From UBA5905 sp964609975 (GTDB lineage Bacteria; Bacillota; Clostridia; Oscillospirales; Acutalibacteraceae), in contig CAZSTR010000015.1 in assembly GCA_964609975.1 (NCBI GenBank), forward strand, positions 1-31,544: 31,544 nt of DNA. The letters are read 5' to 3'. The notes under the pieces are model-generated. The model did not search any database. It had not been told where the DNA came from and saw only the letters and a list, made by a program, of their open reading frames with translations. Shown here piece by piece: positions 24,137 through 31,438 of the stretch. Position numbers and translations under genes: made by a program. Position 1 is the first letter of the stretch. The number at the start of each line of letters is the position of its first letter.

Positions 24137-25144
24137 TTATTTCGCGCTCTCCGCCACCGCCACCGCGCAGGCCACGGTGGCACCAACCATCGGGTTGTTG
24201 CCCATACCGATCAGACCCATCATTTCAACATGGGCGGGCACGGAGGAGGAGCCGGCGAATTGGGCGTCGCCGTGCATACGGCCCATTGTGTCGGTCAGGC
24301 CATAGGAAGCCGGGCCGGCCGCCACGTTATCCGGATGCAGGGTGCGGCCGGTGCCGCCGCCGGAAGCCACGGAGAAGTATTTCTTTCCGTTCTCCAGCGC
24401 CCACTTTTTGTAGGTGCCGGCGACGGGATGCTGGAAGCGGGTGGGGTTGGTGGAGTTACCGGTGATGGAAACCTCCACGCCCTCGCGAATCATGATGGCA
24501 ACGCCCTCATTGACATCGTTCGCGCCATAGCAGCGCACCAGCGCGCGCTCGCCGTCGGAGAAGGCCTTCTCGCGCACAATCTTCAGCTCGCCGGTGAAAA
24601 AGTCATAGTCGGTTTCCACATAGGTGAAGCCGTTGATGCGGCTGATGATATAGGCGGCGTCCTTTCCGAGGCCGTTGAGGATGACGCGCAGCGGAACCTT
24701 GCGCACCTTGTTGGCGGTGCGGGCGATGCCGATGGCACCCTCGGCGGCGGCGAAGGATTCGTGGCCGGCTAGGAAGGCGAAGCAGGTGGTGTCCTCAGAG
24801 AGGAGCATTTTTCCCAGATTGCCGTGGCCGAGGCCGACCTTGCGCTGGTCCGCCACAGAGCCGGGCACGCAGAAGGCCTGAAGCCCCTCGCCGATGACGG
24901 CGGAGGCTTCGGCGGCGTCCACGACGCCGCGCTTGAGCGCCAGCGCCACCCCCATGGTGTAGGCCCAAACGGCGTTTTCGAAAGCGATGGGCTGCACGCC
25001 CTTCACAATAGCATCCACATCGATGCCCTTAGACAGGCACAGGTCGCGGCAGGTCTCCAGAGAATCCAGTCCGTTGTCCGCCAGGAATTTCTCGATTCCG
25101 GCCATGCGGCGGTCTTTGCCTTCAAACTTCACATCGTTAGCCAT
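24137..25144 (-). CDS. GGGtGRT family protein
   Basis: This 335-residue protein contains the motif that names its family, GGGTGRT (262-268), in ASGGGTGRTLHPDN. Other conserved-looking stretches are GHGNLGKMLLSEDTTCFAFLAG-type sequence (107-127) and the Gly-rich tail MGLIGMGNNPMVGATVACAVA. It has no membrane span or signal. The family has no established biochemical role. It follows the NifU-like gene by 17 bp in the same operon, an arrangement I recall as recurrent in Clostridia, so I infer a role in iron-sulfur or metal handling. AAGGAGGA lies before the ATG at 25144. Confidence 0.88.
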   Translation of the reverse strand: MANDVKFEGKDRRMAGIEKFLADNGLDSLETCRDLCLSKGIDVDAIVKGVQPIAFENAVWAYTMGVALALKRGVVDAAEASAVIGEGLQAFCVPGSVADQRKVGLGHGNLGKMLLSEDTTCFAFLAGHESFAAAEGAIGIARTANKVRKVPLRVILNGLGKDAAYIISRINGFTYVETDYDFFTGELKIVREKAFSDGERALVRCYGANDVNEGVAIMIREGVEVSITGNSTNPTRFQHPVAGTYKKWALENGKKYFSVASGGGTGRTLHPDNVAAGPASYGLTDTMGRMHGDAQFAGSSSVPAHVEMMGLIGMGNNPMVGATVACAVAVAESAK

Positions 25145-25161
25145 CTGTACATTCCTCCTTC

Positions 25162-25854
25162 TTATTCTTCACGGGGGTCAATGTACTTCGCCGCGTTATC
25201 GAAGCGGCCGTACTGACCGATGTTTTTCTCGTATGCCTCGTTGGGGGTCATGCCGTGGCGGATATCCTCCAGCATCTTGCCCAGCTTTACAAACTGATAG
25301 CCGGTGACCTCGCCTTCGTCGTCCAAAGCCAGCTTCGTGACATAGCCCTCCGCCATTTCCAGATAACGCACGCCCTTCACATTGGTGGAATACATGGTGC
25401 CCACCTGAGAGCGCAGACCCTTGCCCAAATCCTCCAGGCCGGCGCCGATGGACAGACCGTCCTCGGAGAAGGCGGACTGGGTGCGGCCGTACACAATCTG
25501 CAGATACAGCTCGCGCATGGCTACATTGATGGCGTCGCATACCAGGTCGGTGTTCAGACATTCCTGCAGGGTTTTTCCGGGCAGAATTTCCGCGGCCATG
25601 GCGGCGGAATGAGTCATGCCGGAGCAGCCGATGGTCTCCACCAGCGCTTCCTCGACGATACCGTTTTTCACATTCAGCGTCAACTTGCAGGTGCCCTGCT
25701 GGGGCGCGCACCAGCCGATGCCGTGGGTCAGACCGGAAATGTCGTTGACATTATAAGCCTTCACCCATTTGCCCTCCTCAGGGATGGGAGCCGGGCCGTG
25801 GTTGGGGCCCTTTTTCACTATGCACATTTTTTCCACTTCATGGGAATAGTTCAT
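25162..25854 (-). CDS. NifU-like iron-sulfur cluster assembly scaffold protein
   Basis: This 230-residue protein resembles the NifU/IscU scaffold domain in an extended clostridial form. The cluster-ligand-like cysteines are C49 and C56 in GIGWCAPQQGTC, C77 in TIGCSGMTHSAAMAAEIL, and C106 in the NTDLVCDAI segment; C11 and C99 are additional. The start at 25854 has AAAGGAG 10 nt upstream; the longer frame to 25995 runs through the promoter and is rejected. It is the first gene of a two-gene operon with the GGGtGRT protein, and no sufB/C/D, iscS or nifS gene is beside it. Cluster binding is inferred from the motif. Confidence 0.87.
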   Translation of the reverse strand: MNYSHEVEKMCIVKKGPNHGPAPIPEEGKWVKAYNVNDISGLTHGIGWCAPQQGTCKLTLNVKNGIVEEALVETIGCSGMTHSAAMAAEILPGKTLQECLNTDLVCDAINVAMRELYLQIVYGRTQSAFSEDGLSIGAGLEDLGKGLRSQVGTMYSTNVKGVRYLEMAEGYVTKLALDDEGEVTGYQFVKLGKMLEDIRHGMTPNEAYEKNIGQYGRFDNAAKYIDPREE

Positions 25855-25887
25855 ATAGGGGTTACTCCTTTCGGTTTTTACTGTACT

Positions 25888-25901
25888 TGTCCGTGAGGAC
25901 A
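25888..25901. promoter_or_regulatory. Small palindrome in the NifU-like leader
   Basis: TGTCC-GTGA-GGACA lies about 10-25 nt downstream of the predicted start of transcription. It could be a repressor site or just an RNA hairpin near the 5' end. Confidence 0.35.
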
Positions 25902-25918
25902 CATAACCGTACACATCT

Positions 25919-25946
25919 ATTATACCAGTTTTGTGGCTATTTTCAA
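25919..25946 (-). promoter_or_regulatory. Promoter of NifU-like / GGGtGRT operon
   Basis: Minus-strand TTGAAA (25941-25946), 16-bp spacer, perfect TATAAT (25919-25924). Confidence 0.75.
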
Positions 25947-26038
25947 GAGCTTTGCGGAATAATTTTTGCGGAAAGCGGAAGGATTTTCTGTTCATTTCGC
26001 AAAAAGTCTCCCGATTTTGGCCTTTTTGCGGAAAAGGC

Positions 26039-26067
26039 TTGACAGCGCCGCTGGATTGCTATACCAT
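26039..26067 (+). promoter_or_regulatory. Promoter of the cytoplasmic SGNH hydrolase gene
   Basis: Perfect TTGACA (26039-26044) with TACCAT (26062-26067) at 17 bp. The -10 is weak, so the level is probably low or activator-dependent. Confidence 0.5.
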
Positions 26068-26119
26068 GGGGGCAGGATGGGAGAAAACCCGTTCGGATTC
26101 GAAGAAAGAAGGCGTTTTT

Positions 26120-26737
26120 ATGCGTGTTTTGTTTCAGGGAGACAGCATCACCGATTCCGGCCGAAATTATAGCGACCCCCACGATTTGGGCTGGAGCTAC
26201 GCGTCCTATGCCGCCGAGGAAATCCGCAAGCGGTTCCCGGAGCGGGAGTTTGAGTTCGTGGATTTGGGCATCAGCGGAAACCAGACGAAGGATTTGGTGG
26301 CGCGGCTGCAGTCGGATTTCATTGATGTGCAGCCGGATGTGGTGTCTGTGCTCATCGGGGTCAACGATGTGTGGCATCATGCGGAGGAGCGAAGCTGGAT
26401 TCCGGCGGAGGTGTTCGAGGAGCGGTTTCGGCGTGTGCTGACGGCTCTGCAGCAGGAAACCCATGCGAAAATCATGGTCATCGAGCCCTTCCTTTTCCCG
26501 ACGGAGGACAAGCTGTTCTTCCGAGAGGATTTGGACCCGAAGATCCAGATTGAGCGGCGCGTGGCGCGGGAGCTGGCGGATGTATATATGCCGCTGGACG
26601 GCCTGCTGGCCTCGGCGCTGGTAGGACGGGAAATAGCCGATTTCTCGGACGACGGTGTCCATCCAAACGCTGGTGGCGCCCGGTATATCGGAAAGCTGTA
26701 TGCAGATTATATCGCGCCGCTGATTGAACAGCTATGA
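26120..26737 (+). CDS. SGNH/GDSL-type esterase
   Basis: This 205-residue single-domain hydrolase has all four SGNH blocks: GDSITDSGR with nucleophile S9, GISGNQT with N54 (block II), IGVNDVWH with N82 (block III) and DGVHPN with D178/H181 (block V). It has no signal peptide, so it is cytoplasmic, and resembles small lysophospholipase/acyl-ester or carbohydrate-deacetylase types; the substrate is unknown. The start at 26120 has AAGAAGG upstream. A longer open frame to 25931 crosses the promoter and is rejected. It has its own promoter and terminator. Confidence 0.88.
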   Translation: MRVLFQGDSITDSGRNYSDPHDLGWSYASYAAEEIRKRFPEREFEFVDLGISGNQTKDLVARLQSDFIDVQPDVVSVLIGVNDVWHHAEERSWIPAEVFEERFRRVLTALQQETHAKIMVIEPFLFPTEDKLFFREDLDPKIQIERRVARELADVYMPLDGLLASALVGREIADFSDDGVHPNAGGARYIGKLYADYIAPLIEQL

Positions 26738-26765
26738 GGATATAGCGAAAACACAGGGAAATACG

Positions 26766-26802
26766 CCGGGGAGAAGTCTATGGGCTTCTCCTCGGTTTTT
26801 TT
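26766..26802 (+). terminator. Terminator of the SGNH gene
   Basis: CCGGGGAGAAG (26766-26776) pairs with CTTCTCCTCGG (26785-26795) with one mismatch, followed by seven T. Confidence 0.88.
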
Positions 26803-26995
26803 CTTTTTGCCTGCCCGACTATTCCCCGTTTTTTCGCCTTTTCCCCATTTTCTCTGCTTTTCCCCTTTTTTTCGTGGCTTCGGCAAAACGCACAGAAAGA
26901 AATTGCCATATTCTGCCAAATTAACTATTGCCAAAATTGGCAAAATATGGTATTATCGTTTCAACGCCAAATGAAAAAAGGAGAGAAATGAGACG
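26803..26995 (+). promoter_or_regulatory. spo0A upstream region: pyrimidine tract, TTGCCAA repeats and promoter
   Basis: A pyrimidine-rich tract runs to about 26878. Then TTGCCA-type half-sites recur: 26903-26908, TGCCAA 26914-26919, and the inverted pair TTGCCAA (26928-26934)/TTGGCAA (26937-26943). The promoter is TTGCCA (26928-26933), 17-bp spacer, TATTAT (26951-26956), so the inverted pair overlies the -35. A regulator binding here would control entry into sporulation. The ribosome site AGGAGAG is 11 nt before the spo0A ATG. Confidence 0.6.
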
Positions 26996-27769
26996 ATGAG
27001 TAGAAAAATCAGTGTATTATTGGCAGATAACAGCGAATATTTTGCCGTTCCCTGTGCCAACGGGATGAAATCCCATGGATTGGATGTGGTCACCGCGGAA
27101 AAGGACGGGAAACAGCTGATGGAGTCGATTCGGCGGCTACAGCCGGATGTGGTGATTTTGGATTTCTTTTTGCCGCGGCTGGATGCTATCGGCGTGCTGA
27201 AGGGGCTGGAGGGCTTGGAGTTGGGGAAGCGGCCGCTGATGATGGTGATGTCCGGCTTCGACAATCCGGCGCTGGAGCGGGAGGCCATGGCGGCCGGGGC
27301 GGATTATTATTTTCTCAAGCCCTTTGACGCGGGGCAGATGGCGGAGCGGATATTGTCCTTGTGCAGCGAGGAGCCGGCGATGCCCCAGCGCCGGGAGCCG
27401 GCGGTTTCTGCGCCGCCGTCGCTGGAAATGCAGGTCACAGAGATTATCCATCAAATCGGGGTTCCGGCGCATATCAAGGGCTATCAGTATTTGCGGGATG
27501 CAATTCTCATGGCGATTGAGGATGATGGAATCATCAACGCCGTCACGAAGCGTTTGTATCCGGCGGTGGCGAAAAACTATGGAACCACTTCCTCCCGCGT
27601 AGAGCGGGCGATTCGCCATGCGATTGAGGTGGCGTGGGATCGGGGCGATGTGGATGTGCTGAATTCCTATTTCGGCTATACCATCCACAACAGCCGCGGC
27701 AAGCCCACTAATTCGGAATTCATCGCGATGATTGCCGACCGGTTTCGCCTGCGGCTGAAGATTTCCTGA
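26996..27769 (+). CDS. spo0A: Sporulation transcription factor Spo0A
   Basis: This is the master response regulator that commits the cell to sporulation. It has 257 residues: a receiver domain (1-120, phospho-acceptor D56 in VVILDFFLP, the conserved Lys in FLKPFD), a linker, and the Spo0A C-terminal DNA-binding domain (ITEIIHQIG-like TEIIHQIGVPAHIKGYQYL, SSRVERAIRHAIEVAWDRG, KPTNSEFIAMIADR). The DNA-recognition helix segment is intact. In the acidic pocket the usual ADDN reads ADNS, so one Mg2+-binding Asp is Asn (N12). Promoter at 26928-26956, terminator at 27791-27823. The usual clostridial neighbour spoIVB is absent. Confidence 0.97.
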   Translation: MSRKISVLLADNSEYFAVPCANGMKSHGLDVVTAEKDGKQLMESIRRLQPDVVILDFFLPRLDAIGVLKGLEGLELGKRPLMMVMSGFDNPALEREAMAAGADYYFLKPFDAGQMAERILSLCSEEPAMPQRREPAVSAPPSLEMQVTEIIHQIGVPAHIKGYQYLRDAILMAIEDDGIINAVTKRLYPAVAKNYGTTSSRVERAIRHAIEVAWDRGDVDVLNSYFGYTIHNSRGKPTNSEFIAMIADRFRLRLKIS

Positions 27770-27790
27770 AAACAGAAAAGTGAAAATGGA

Positions 27791-27823
27791 AAACACGCGC
27801 CTCCATGGAGGCGCGTGTTTTTT
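27791..27823 (+). terminator. Terminator of spo0A
   Basis: AAACACGCGCCTCCA and its exact complement form a 30-nt perfect palindrome (27791-27820) ending in a run of T. It is very strong. Confidence 0.93.
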
Positions 27824-27866
27824 CGAAGTGTAAATTGCGATTTTGCACAAAAACGAAAAATTTTTC

Positions 27867-27877
27867 GGGGGGGGGGG
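27867..27877 (+). repeat. G11 homopolymer upstream of the GH25 promoter
   Basis: Eleven consecutive G lie about 42 bp upstream of the -35 box. Such runs slip easily during replication and can change promoter spacing or UP-element geometry. Confidence 0.6.
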
Positions 27878-27918
27878 TACAGAGTTCACAAAAGAACAGG
27901 AGCAGGACGAATTTCCTC

Positions 27919-27947
27919 TTGTCAAAGGGTGGTGTGGCTGATATACT
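27919..27947 (+). promoter_or_regulatory. Promoter of the GH25 gene
   Basis: TTGTCA (27919-27924), 17-bp spacer, TATACT (27942-27947) with TG one base before it (extended -10). AGTCGAA occurs at 27957-27963 and 27968-27974, 11 bp apart, right after the start of transcription. Confidence 0.75.
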
Positions 27948-27996
27948 GTAGAAAGTAGTCGAAAAACAGTCGAATCGACTTCATGGAGGGTGTCCA

Positions 27997-29385
27997 ATGA
28001 AAGGCTTGCATGGAAGAAATATAGTGCCCCACTGGCTGTTGCCGACGGTGGCGATTGTGGCGGCGGTGGCGCTGGCGGGCGGCTGCGTGACGGGTACGCT
28101 CATTTATCTGAAGCGTCGGGCGCGGCAGACGATGGTACCGGTGTCCTCGACGCCGGAAACCACCGTCACCACAACCGAGACTCCCACCACGACCACCACA
28201 ACAACGCAGGTCGAGGCCTCCATCTCGGTGGCGACCACCACCAAAAAGCCTACTGTCGCCCCCACTACGAAGCGGCCGACCACCACCACGAAAACCTATC
28301 CGAAGGTGGTGACCCCCACCACTGTGGCGGCGCCCTCGGACCCATTAAAGGAAACCGTGCCGCGGCCGACCCAGCCGAAGGATGACAAGGCCATGACGGT
28401 GGAGCGGGTCAAAAAGGAATTCGAGGGGAGCAAGGGCGTCATTGGCATAGATGTCTGGCGGCAGAACGCCGACCCGACCCCCATCGACTGGAAAAAGGTG
28501 AAGGCGGACGGGGTCACCTTCGCGATGATTCGCGTGGGTGGCCGGTTTTATGGAAAAAGCGATGGAACAGAGGCCACCCAAACCGCCGGAAAGATTTATC
28601 CCGACACGAAATTCGAGGAAAACATCCAGGGCGCGCTGGAGGCCGGGATTCAGGTGGGCGTATACTTTTTCTCGGCGGCCGTGAACGAACAGGAGGCGCT
28701 GGAGGAGGCCCAGTATGTGCTGGATCAGCTGGCGCCCTATAAGGACAAAATCACCTGGCCGGTGGCCTATGACTTTGAGGTGTTCGGCCAGGGGCGTCTG
28801 CAGGGCGTTTCCGCCACCACGGTGACGGATAACGCCATCGCCTTCATGGAGTATGTGGCGAAGGAGGGATATACGCCGATGCTGTATTCCTATCGCAACA
28901 GCCTTTGGAACCAGTTTGAAACCGGGCGGCTGGGGCGGTATCGCATCTGGATGGCGCATTATGTCAACGCGCTGTCCCAGAAAAACTATGGCGGCCGCCA
29001 TGCCGTCTGGCAGTGCGCCAGCGACGGCCAGGTCAGCGGTATTCGGGGGAATGTGGATTTGAACATCGCCTATGAGGATTTGTCGAAGGCGCACGAAAAA
29101 TTTCTGACGGAGTCGGATTTCCCGGTGACGATGGAGTTTGAGCCGGTGGAGGACCGGGTGGTGTCGCTGGCGAACAATCTGGGCCTGCGGCTGTCGCCGA
29201 ACGCCAGCCTGCCGAACCGCTATGCCACTGGGAAAAAGGGCGAAGGCTGGAAGCGCACTGGCGTGAACGCGGAAAAGGGCTGGTCGCGGCTGGAGCTGGC
29301 GGATGGCACGACGGTGTATGCATCCAATGACTATTTGACGGTGGAAAACGGGGAAACTGCCGAAAAAAAGAGCGATTTGAAATAA
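27997..29385 (+). CDS. Membrane-anchored GH25 lysozyme with Thr-rich stalk and SH3b-like domain
   Basis: This 462-residue protein has a membrane span (about 13-37), a Thr/Pro stalk (about 47-125), a GH25 muramidase domain (about 148-365) and a C-terminal SH3-like domain (about 385-450, ending WSRLELADGTTVYASNDYL). The GH25 active-site residues are visible: D152 in IGIDVWRQN, and D259/E261 in PVAYDFEVF. It should cut the MurNAc-GlcNAc bond of the cell's own peptidoglycan from outside. The stalk resembles that of the SGNH protein at 11470-12300. It follows spo0A with its own promoter, and could serve growth or spore-mother-cell lysis; this is not settled by sequence. Confidence 0.92.
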   Translation: MKGLHGRNIVPHWLLPTVAIVAAVALAGGCVTGTLIYLKRRARQTMVPVSSTPETTVTTTETPTTTTTTTQVEASISVATTTKKPTVAPTTKRPTTTTKTYPKVVTPTTVAAPSDPLKETVPRPTQPKDDKAMTVERVKKEFEGSKGVIGIDVWRQNADPTPIDWKKVKADGVTFAMIRVGGRFYGKSDGTEATQTAGKIYPDTKFEENIQGALEAGIQVGVYFFSAAVNEQEALEEAQYVLDQLAPYKDKITWPVAYDFEVFGQGRLQGVSATTVTDNAIAFMEYVAKEGYTPMLYSYRNSLWNQFETGRLGRYRIWMAHYVNALSQKNYGGRHAVWQCASDGQVSGIRGNVDLNIAYEDLSKAHEKFLTESDFPVTMEFEPVEDRVVSLANNLGLRLSPNASLPNRYATGKKGEGWKRTGVNAEKGWSRLELADGTTVYASNDYLTVENGETAEKKSDLK

Positions 29386-29412
29386 AAAGAGCAAAGAAAA
29401 TCAAAAAAACCA

Positions 29413-29441
29413 TTGACAAATCCGCTTTCTTTGCATAATAT
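29413..29441 (+). promoter_or_regulatory. Promoter of acpP
   Basis: TTGACA (29413-29418), 17-bp spacer, TAATAT (29436-29441). The leader is about 80 nt. No terminator separates the GH25 gene from it. Confidence 0.78.
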
Positions 29442-29526
29442 GATAGGGCAGAAGGGCGAAGCCCGTGCGAAAAAACAACTCCGTTTGTGCAAAAGCGGGG
29501 AAATTCGGAAGGATGAAAAAGAGTTT

Positions 29527-29757
29527 ATGGTGTTTGAAAAACTGAAAGAGATTCTAGCGGCGCAATTTGAGGTGGATGCGGAGTCCATCACGCCGGAAAC
29601 GGATATCGTGGACGATCTGGGTGCGGATTCTCTGGATCTGGTGGATATGCTCATGTCTCTTGAGGATGAGTTCAACATCGGTGAAGTGCCGGACGAAATG
29701 ATTGAAAAAATTCGCACGGTGAGCCAGTTGGTGTCCTATATCGAGGAGAATATGTAA
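29527..29757 (+). CDS. acpP: Acyl carrier protein
   Basis: This 76-residue acidic protein carries growing acyl chains on a 4'-phosphopantetheine arm. The arm attaches to S35 in LGADSLDLVDML, and the four-helix pattern with TPETDIVDDLG before it and EDEFNIGEVPDE after it is standard. The start at 29527 gives the usual length; its ribosome site is weak (AAGGA is 12-14 nt upstream). No fab genes are beside it, though an own promoter is. It could be the housekeeping ACP or a secondary copy. Confidence 0.93.
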   Translation: MVFEKLKEILAAQFEVDAESITPETDIVDDLGADSLDLVDMLMSLEDEFNIGEVPDEMIEKIRTVSQLVSYIEENM

Positions 29758-29780
29758 ACAGGGACCTGTTATAGGGAACC

Positions 29781-29813
29781 GGGGGCAGAGCGAAGTTTCT
29801 GCCCCCCCTTTTT
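29781..29813 (+). terminator. Terminator of acpP
   Basis: GGGGGCAGA (29781-29789) pairs with TCTGCCCCC (29798-29806), followed by CCTTTTTG. Confidence 0.85.
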
Positions 29814-29833
29814 GTCGAAGGGAGAGAGGCCGC

Positions 29834-30280
29834 ATGACGGTTGTGCCCATGCGCCCCGGTCATATTCCGGCGCTGGCAGAAATCGAAGAAGCCTGCTTCG
29901 CCGCTCCCTGGTCGGCGCAGGCGCTGGCCGAGGAACTGGAGAACCCCTGCGCCGCCTTTCAGGTGGCGGAGGATGCCCAGGGGCGCGTGATGGGCTATAT
30001 CGGGCTATATCGGGTGCTGGACGAGGGCCAAATCGCCAATGTGGCGGTGGCGCCCGCCTTTCGCCGCCGAGGGGTGGCGCGGAGGCTGCTGGCGGCGGTG
30101 GAGACTCTGGCGGCGGAGGAGAAGCTTTGGCGGCTGACGCTGGAGGTGCGTGTATCCAACGCGCCGGCGGTGGCTCTGTATGAGGGCGCGGGCTATGTGC
30201 GGGACGGCGTTCGCCCCAGCTTTTATCGTAACCCGACGGAGGACGCCGCGATTTATTCGCGCTATTTTGACGGACAGTGA
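29834..30280 (+). CDS. rimI: Ribosomal protein bS18-alanine N-acetyltransferase RimI
   Basis: This 148-residue GNAT enzyme acetylates the N-terminal alanine of ribosomal protein S18. The acetyl-CoA loop is VAPAFRRRGVARRLL (72-86), preceded by ANVAV, and the family C-terminal part LEVRVSNAPAVALYEGAGYV (103-122) is intact with the usual ending FYRNPTEDAAIYSRY. Its gene precedes tsaD by 15 bp, the classic pairing in the tsaE-tsaB-rimI-tsaD cluster, which supports RimI over a general GNAT. tsaE and tsaB are not in the window. GGGAGAGAGG lies before the ATG. Confidence 0.92.
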   Translation: MTVVPMRPGHIPALAEIEEACFAAPWSAQALAEELENPCAAFQVAEDAQGRVMGYIGLYRVLDEGQIANVAVAPAFRRRGVARRLLAAVETLAAEEKLWRLTLEVRVSNAPAVALYEGAGYVRDGVRPSFYRNPTEDAAIYSRYFDGQ

Positions 30281-30295
30281 AGGAGAGAAAAAGCG

Positions 30296-31300
30296 TTGTT
30301 GATTTTGGGAATTGAATCCTCCTGTGACGAAACGGCCGCGGCGGTCGTGGAGGATGGCCGGCGTGTGCTGTCCAATGTGGTGGCCTCCCAGGTGGAGGAG
30401 CATCGACTCTATGGCGGCGTTGTGCCGGAAATCGCCAGCCGCCGCCATGCGGAGGCGGTTAGCGGAGTGGTGCGCCGTGCGCTGGCGGAGGCCGGGGTGA
30501 CGCTGGAACAGCTGGATGGCATCGCCGTGACCTATGCGCCGGGGCTGATTGGCGCACTGCTGGTGGGTGTGAGCTTCGCCAAGGGGCTGGCGCTGGCCAC
30601 CGGAAAGCCTCTTGTCCCGGTGCATCATCTGCGGGGGCATATCGCCGCCAACTATTTAGCGCATCCGGAGCTGGAGCCGCCCTTTCTCTGTCTGGTGGTG
30701 TCCGGCGGCCATAGCCATATTGTGCGGGTGGAGTCTTATACCCGGTTTTCGGTGGTGGGGCGCACCAGGGACGATGCGGCCGGCGAATGCTATGACAAGG
30801 CCGCCCGTGCCATGGGGATGCCCTATCCCGGCGGTGTAGCGCTGGATAGGTTGGCGGCGGAGGGGGACCCGATCGCCTATCCTCTGCCGCGTCCGCGGGT
30901 GGAGGGGAGCCTCTATGATTTCAGCTTTTCCGGGCTGAAAACCGCGGTGATTAACCTGTTGCACAACGCGGAGCAGAAGGGTCAGCCGGTCAACAAGGCG
31001 GATTTGTGCGCGTCCTTCCAGGGGCGTGTTTCGGAGATGCTGGTGGAAAACACTCTGCGCGCCGCCGCGGATTTCGGGGAAAAAACTGTGGTGCTGGCTG
31101 GCGGCGTGTCGGCGAACTCCGGCCTGCGCCGGGGGATGGAGGCGGTCTGCGCCCAGCGGGGACTTGCGCTGTATGCGCCGCCGCTGAGCCTGTGCGGGGA
31201 TAACGGAGCGATGATTGCGGCGCAGGGCTATTATGAGCTGGTTGCCGGTCATACGGCGGGCAGCGAGCTGAACGCGGTGGCCTCCATGAGCATCGAGTGA
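30296..31300 (+). CDS. tsaD: tRNA N6-adenosine threonylcarbamoyltransferase
   Basis: TsaD transfers the threonylcarbamoyl group to adenosine 37 of ANN-decoding tRNAs, with TsaB and TsaE. It has 334 residues and the ASKHA fold motifs LGIESSCDETAAAVV (4-18), the metal-binding HLRGH (H111/H115), LVVSGGHSHIV (near 133-143), and LAGGVSANSGLR (near 266-277). The start is TTG at 30296 (or the next TTG), after AGGAGAG; no ATG fits. It is translated with rimI. The gene is complete and ends the plus-strand run before the insertion sequence. Confidence 0.95.
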   Translation: MLILGIESSCDETAAAVVEDGRRVLSNVVASQVEEHRLYGGVVPEIASRRHAEAVSGVVRRALAEAGVTLEQLDGIAVTYAPGLIGALLVGVSFAKGLALATGKPLVPVHHLRGHIAANYLAHPELEPPFLCLVVSGGHSHIVRVESYTRFSVVGRTRDDAAGECYDKAARAMGMPYPGGVALDRLAAEGDPIAYPLPRPRVEGSLYDFSFSGLKTAVINLLHNAEQKGQPVNKADLCASFQGRVSEMLVENTLRAAADFGEKTVVLAGGVSANSGLRRGMEAVCAQRGLALYAPPLSLCGDNGAMIAAQGYYELVAGHTAGSELNAVASMSIE

Positions 31301-31438
31301 GGCCGCTTTTCGCTGCGAAAATCCCCGGCTAAAGGACTGGATAACGCTGTGAAGGAGCTTTGCGAAAGGCGATGCTGCTCCCGAAGGCAGATGGAATGCA
31401 AATAAGAAAATAAAAAAGCGGAGAAAGTTGAATTTTGA
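31301..31438. other. Intergenic region after tsaD
   Basis: No gene or clear terminator was found. It contains the short inverted pair TTTTCGC/GCGAAAA (near 31307-31321) with a one-base loop, then AT-rich sequence leading into the insertion-sequence edge. The drop in GC after about 31400 marks a change of origin. Confidence 0.5.

Noticed and set aside
26796..26880. Pyrimidine-rich tract as a triplex-forming or origin-like element
   Set aside because: Repeats of TTTTCCCC are present, but there is no clear mirror symmetry and no DnaA-box cluster; it is more likely spacer after the terminator.
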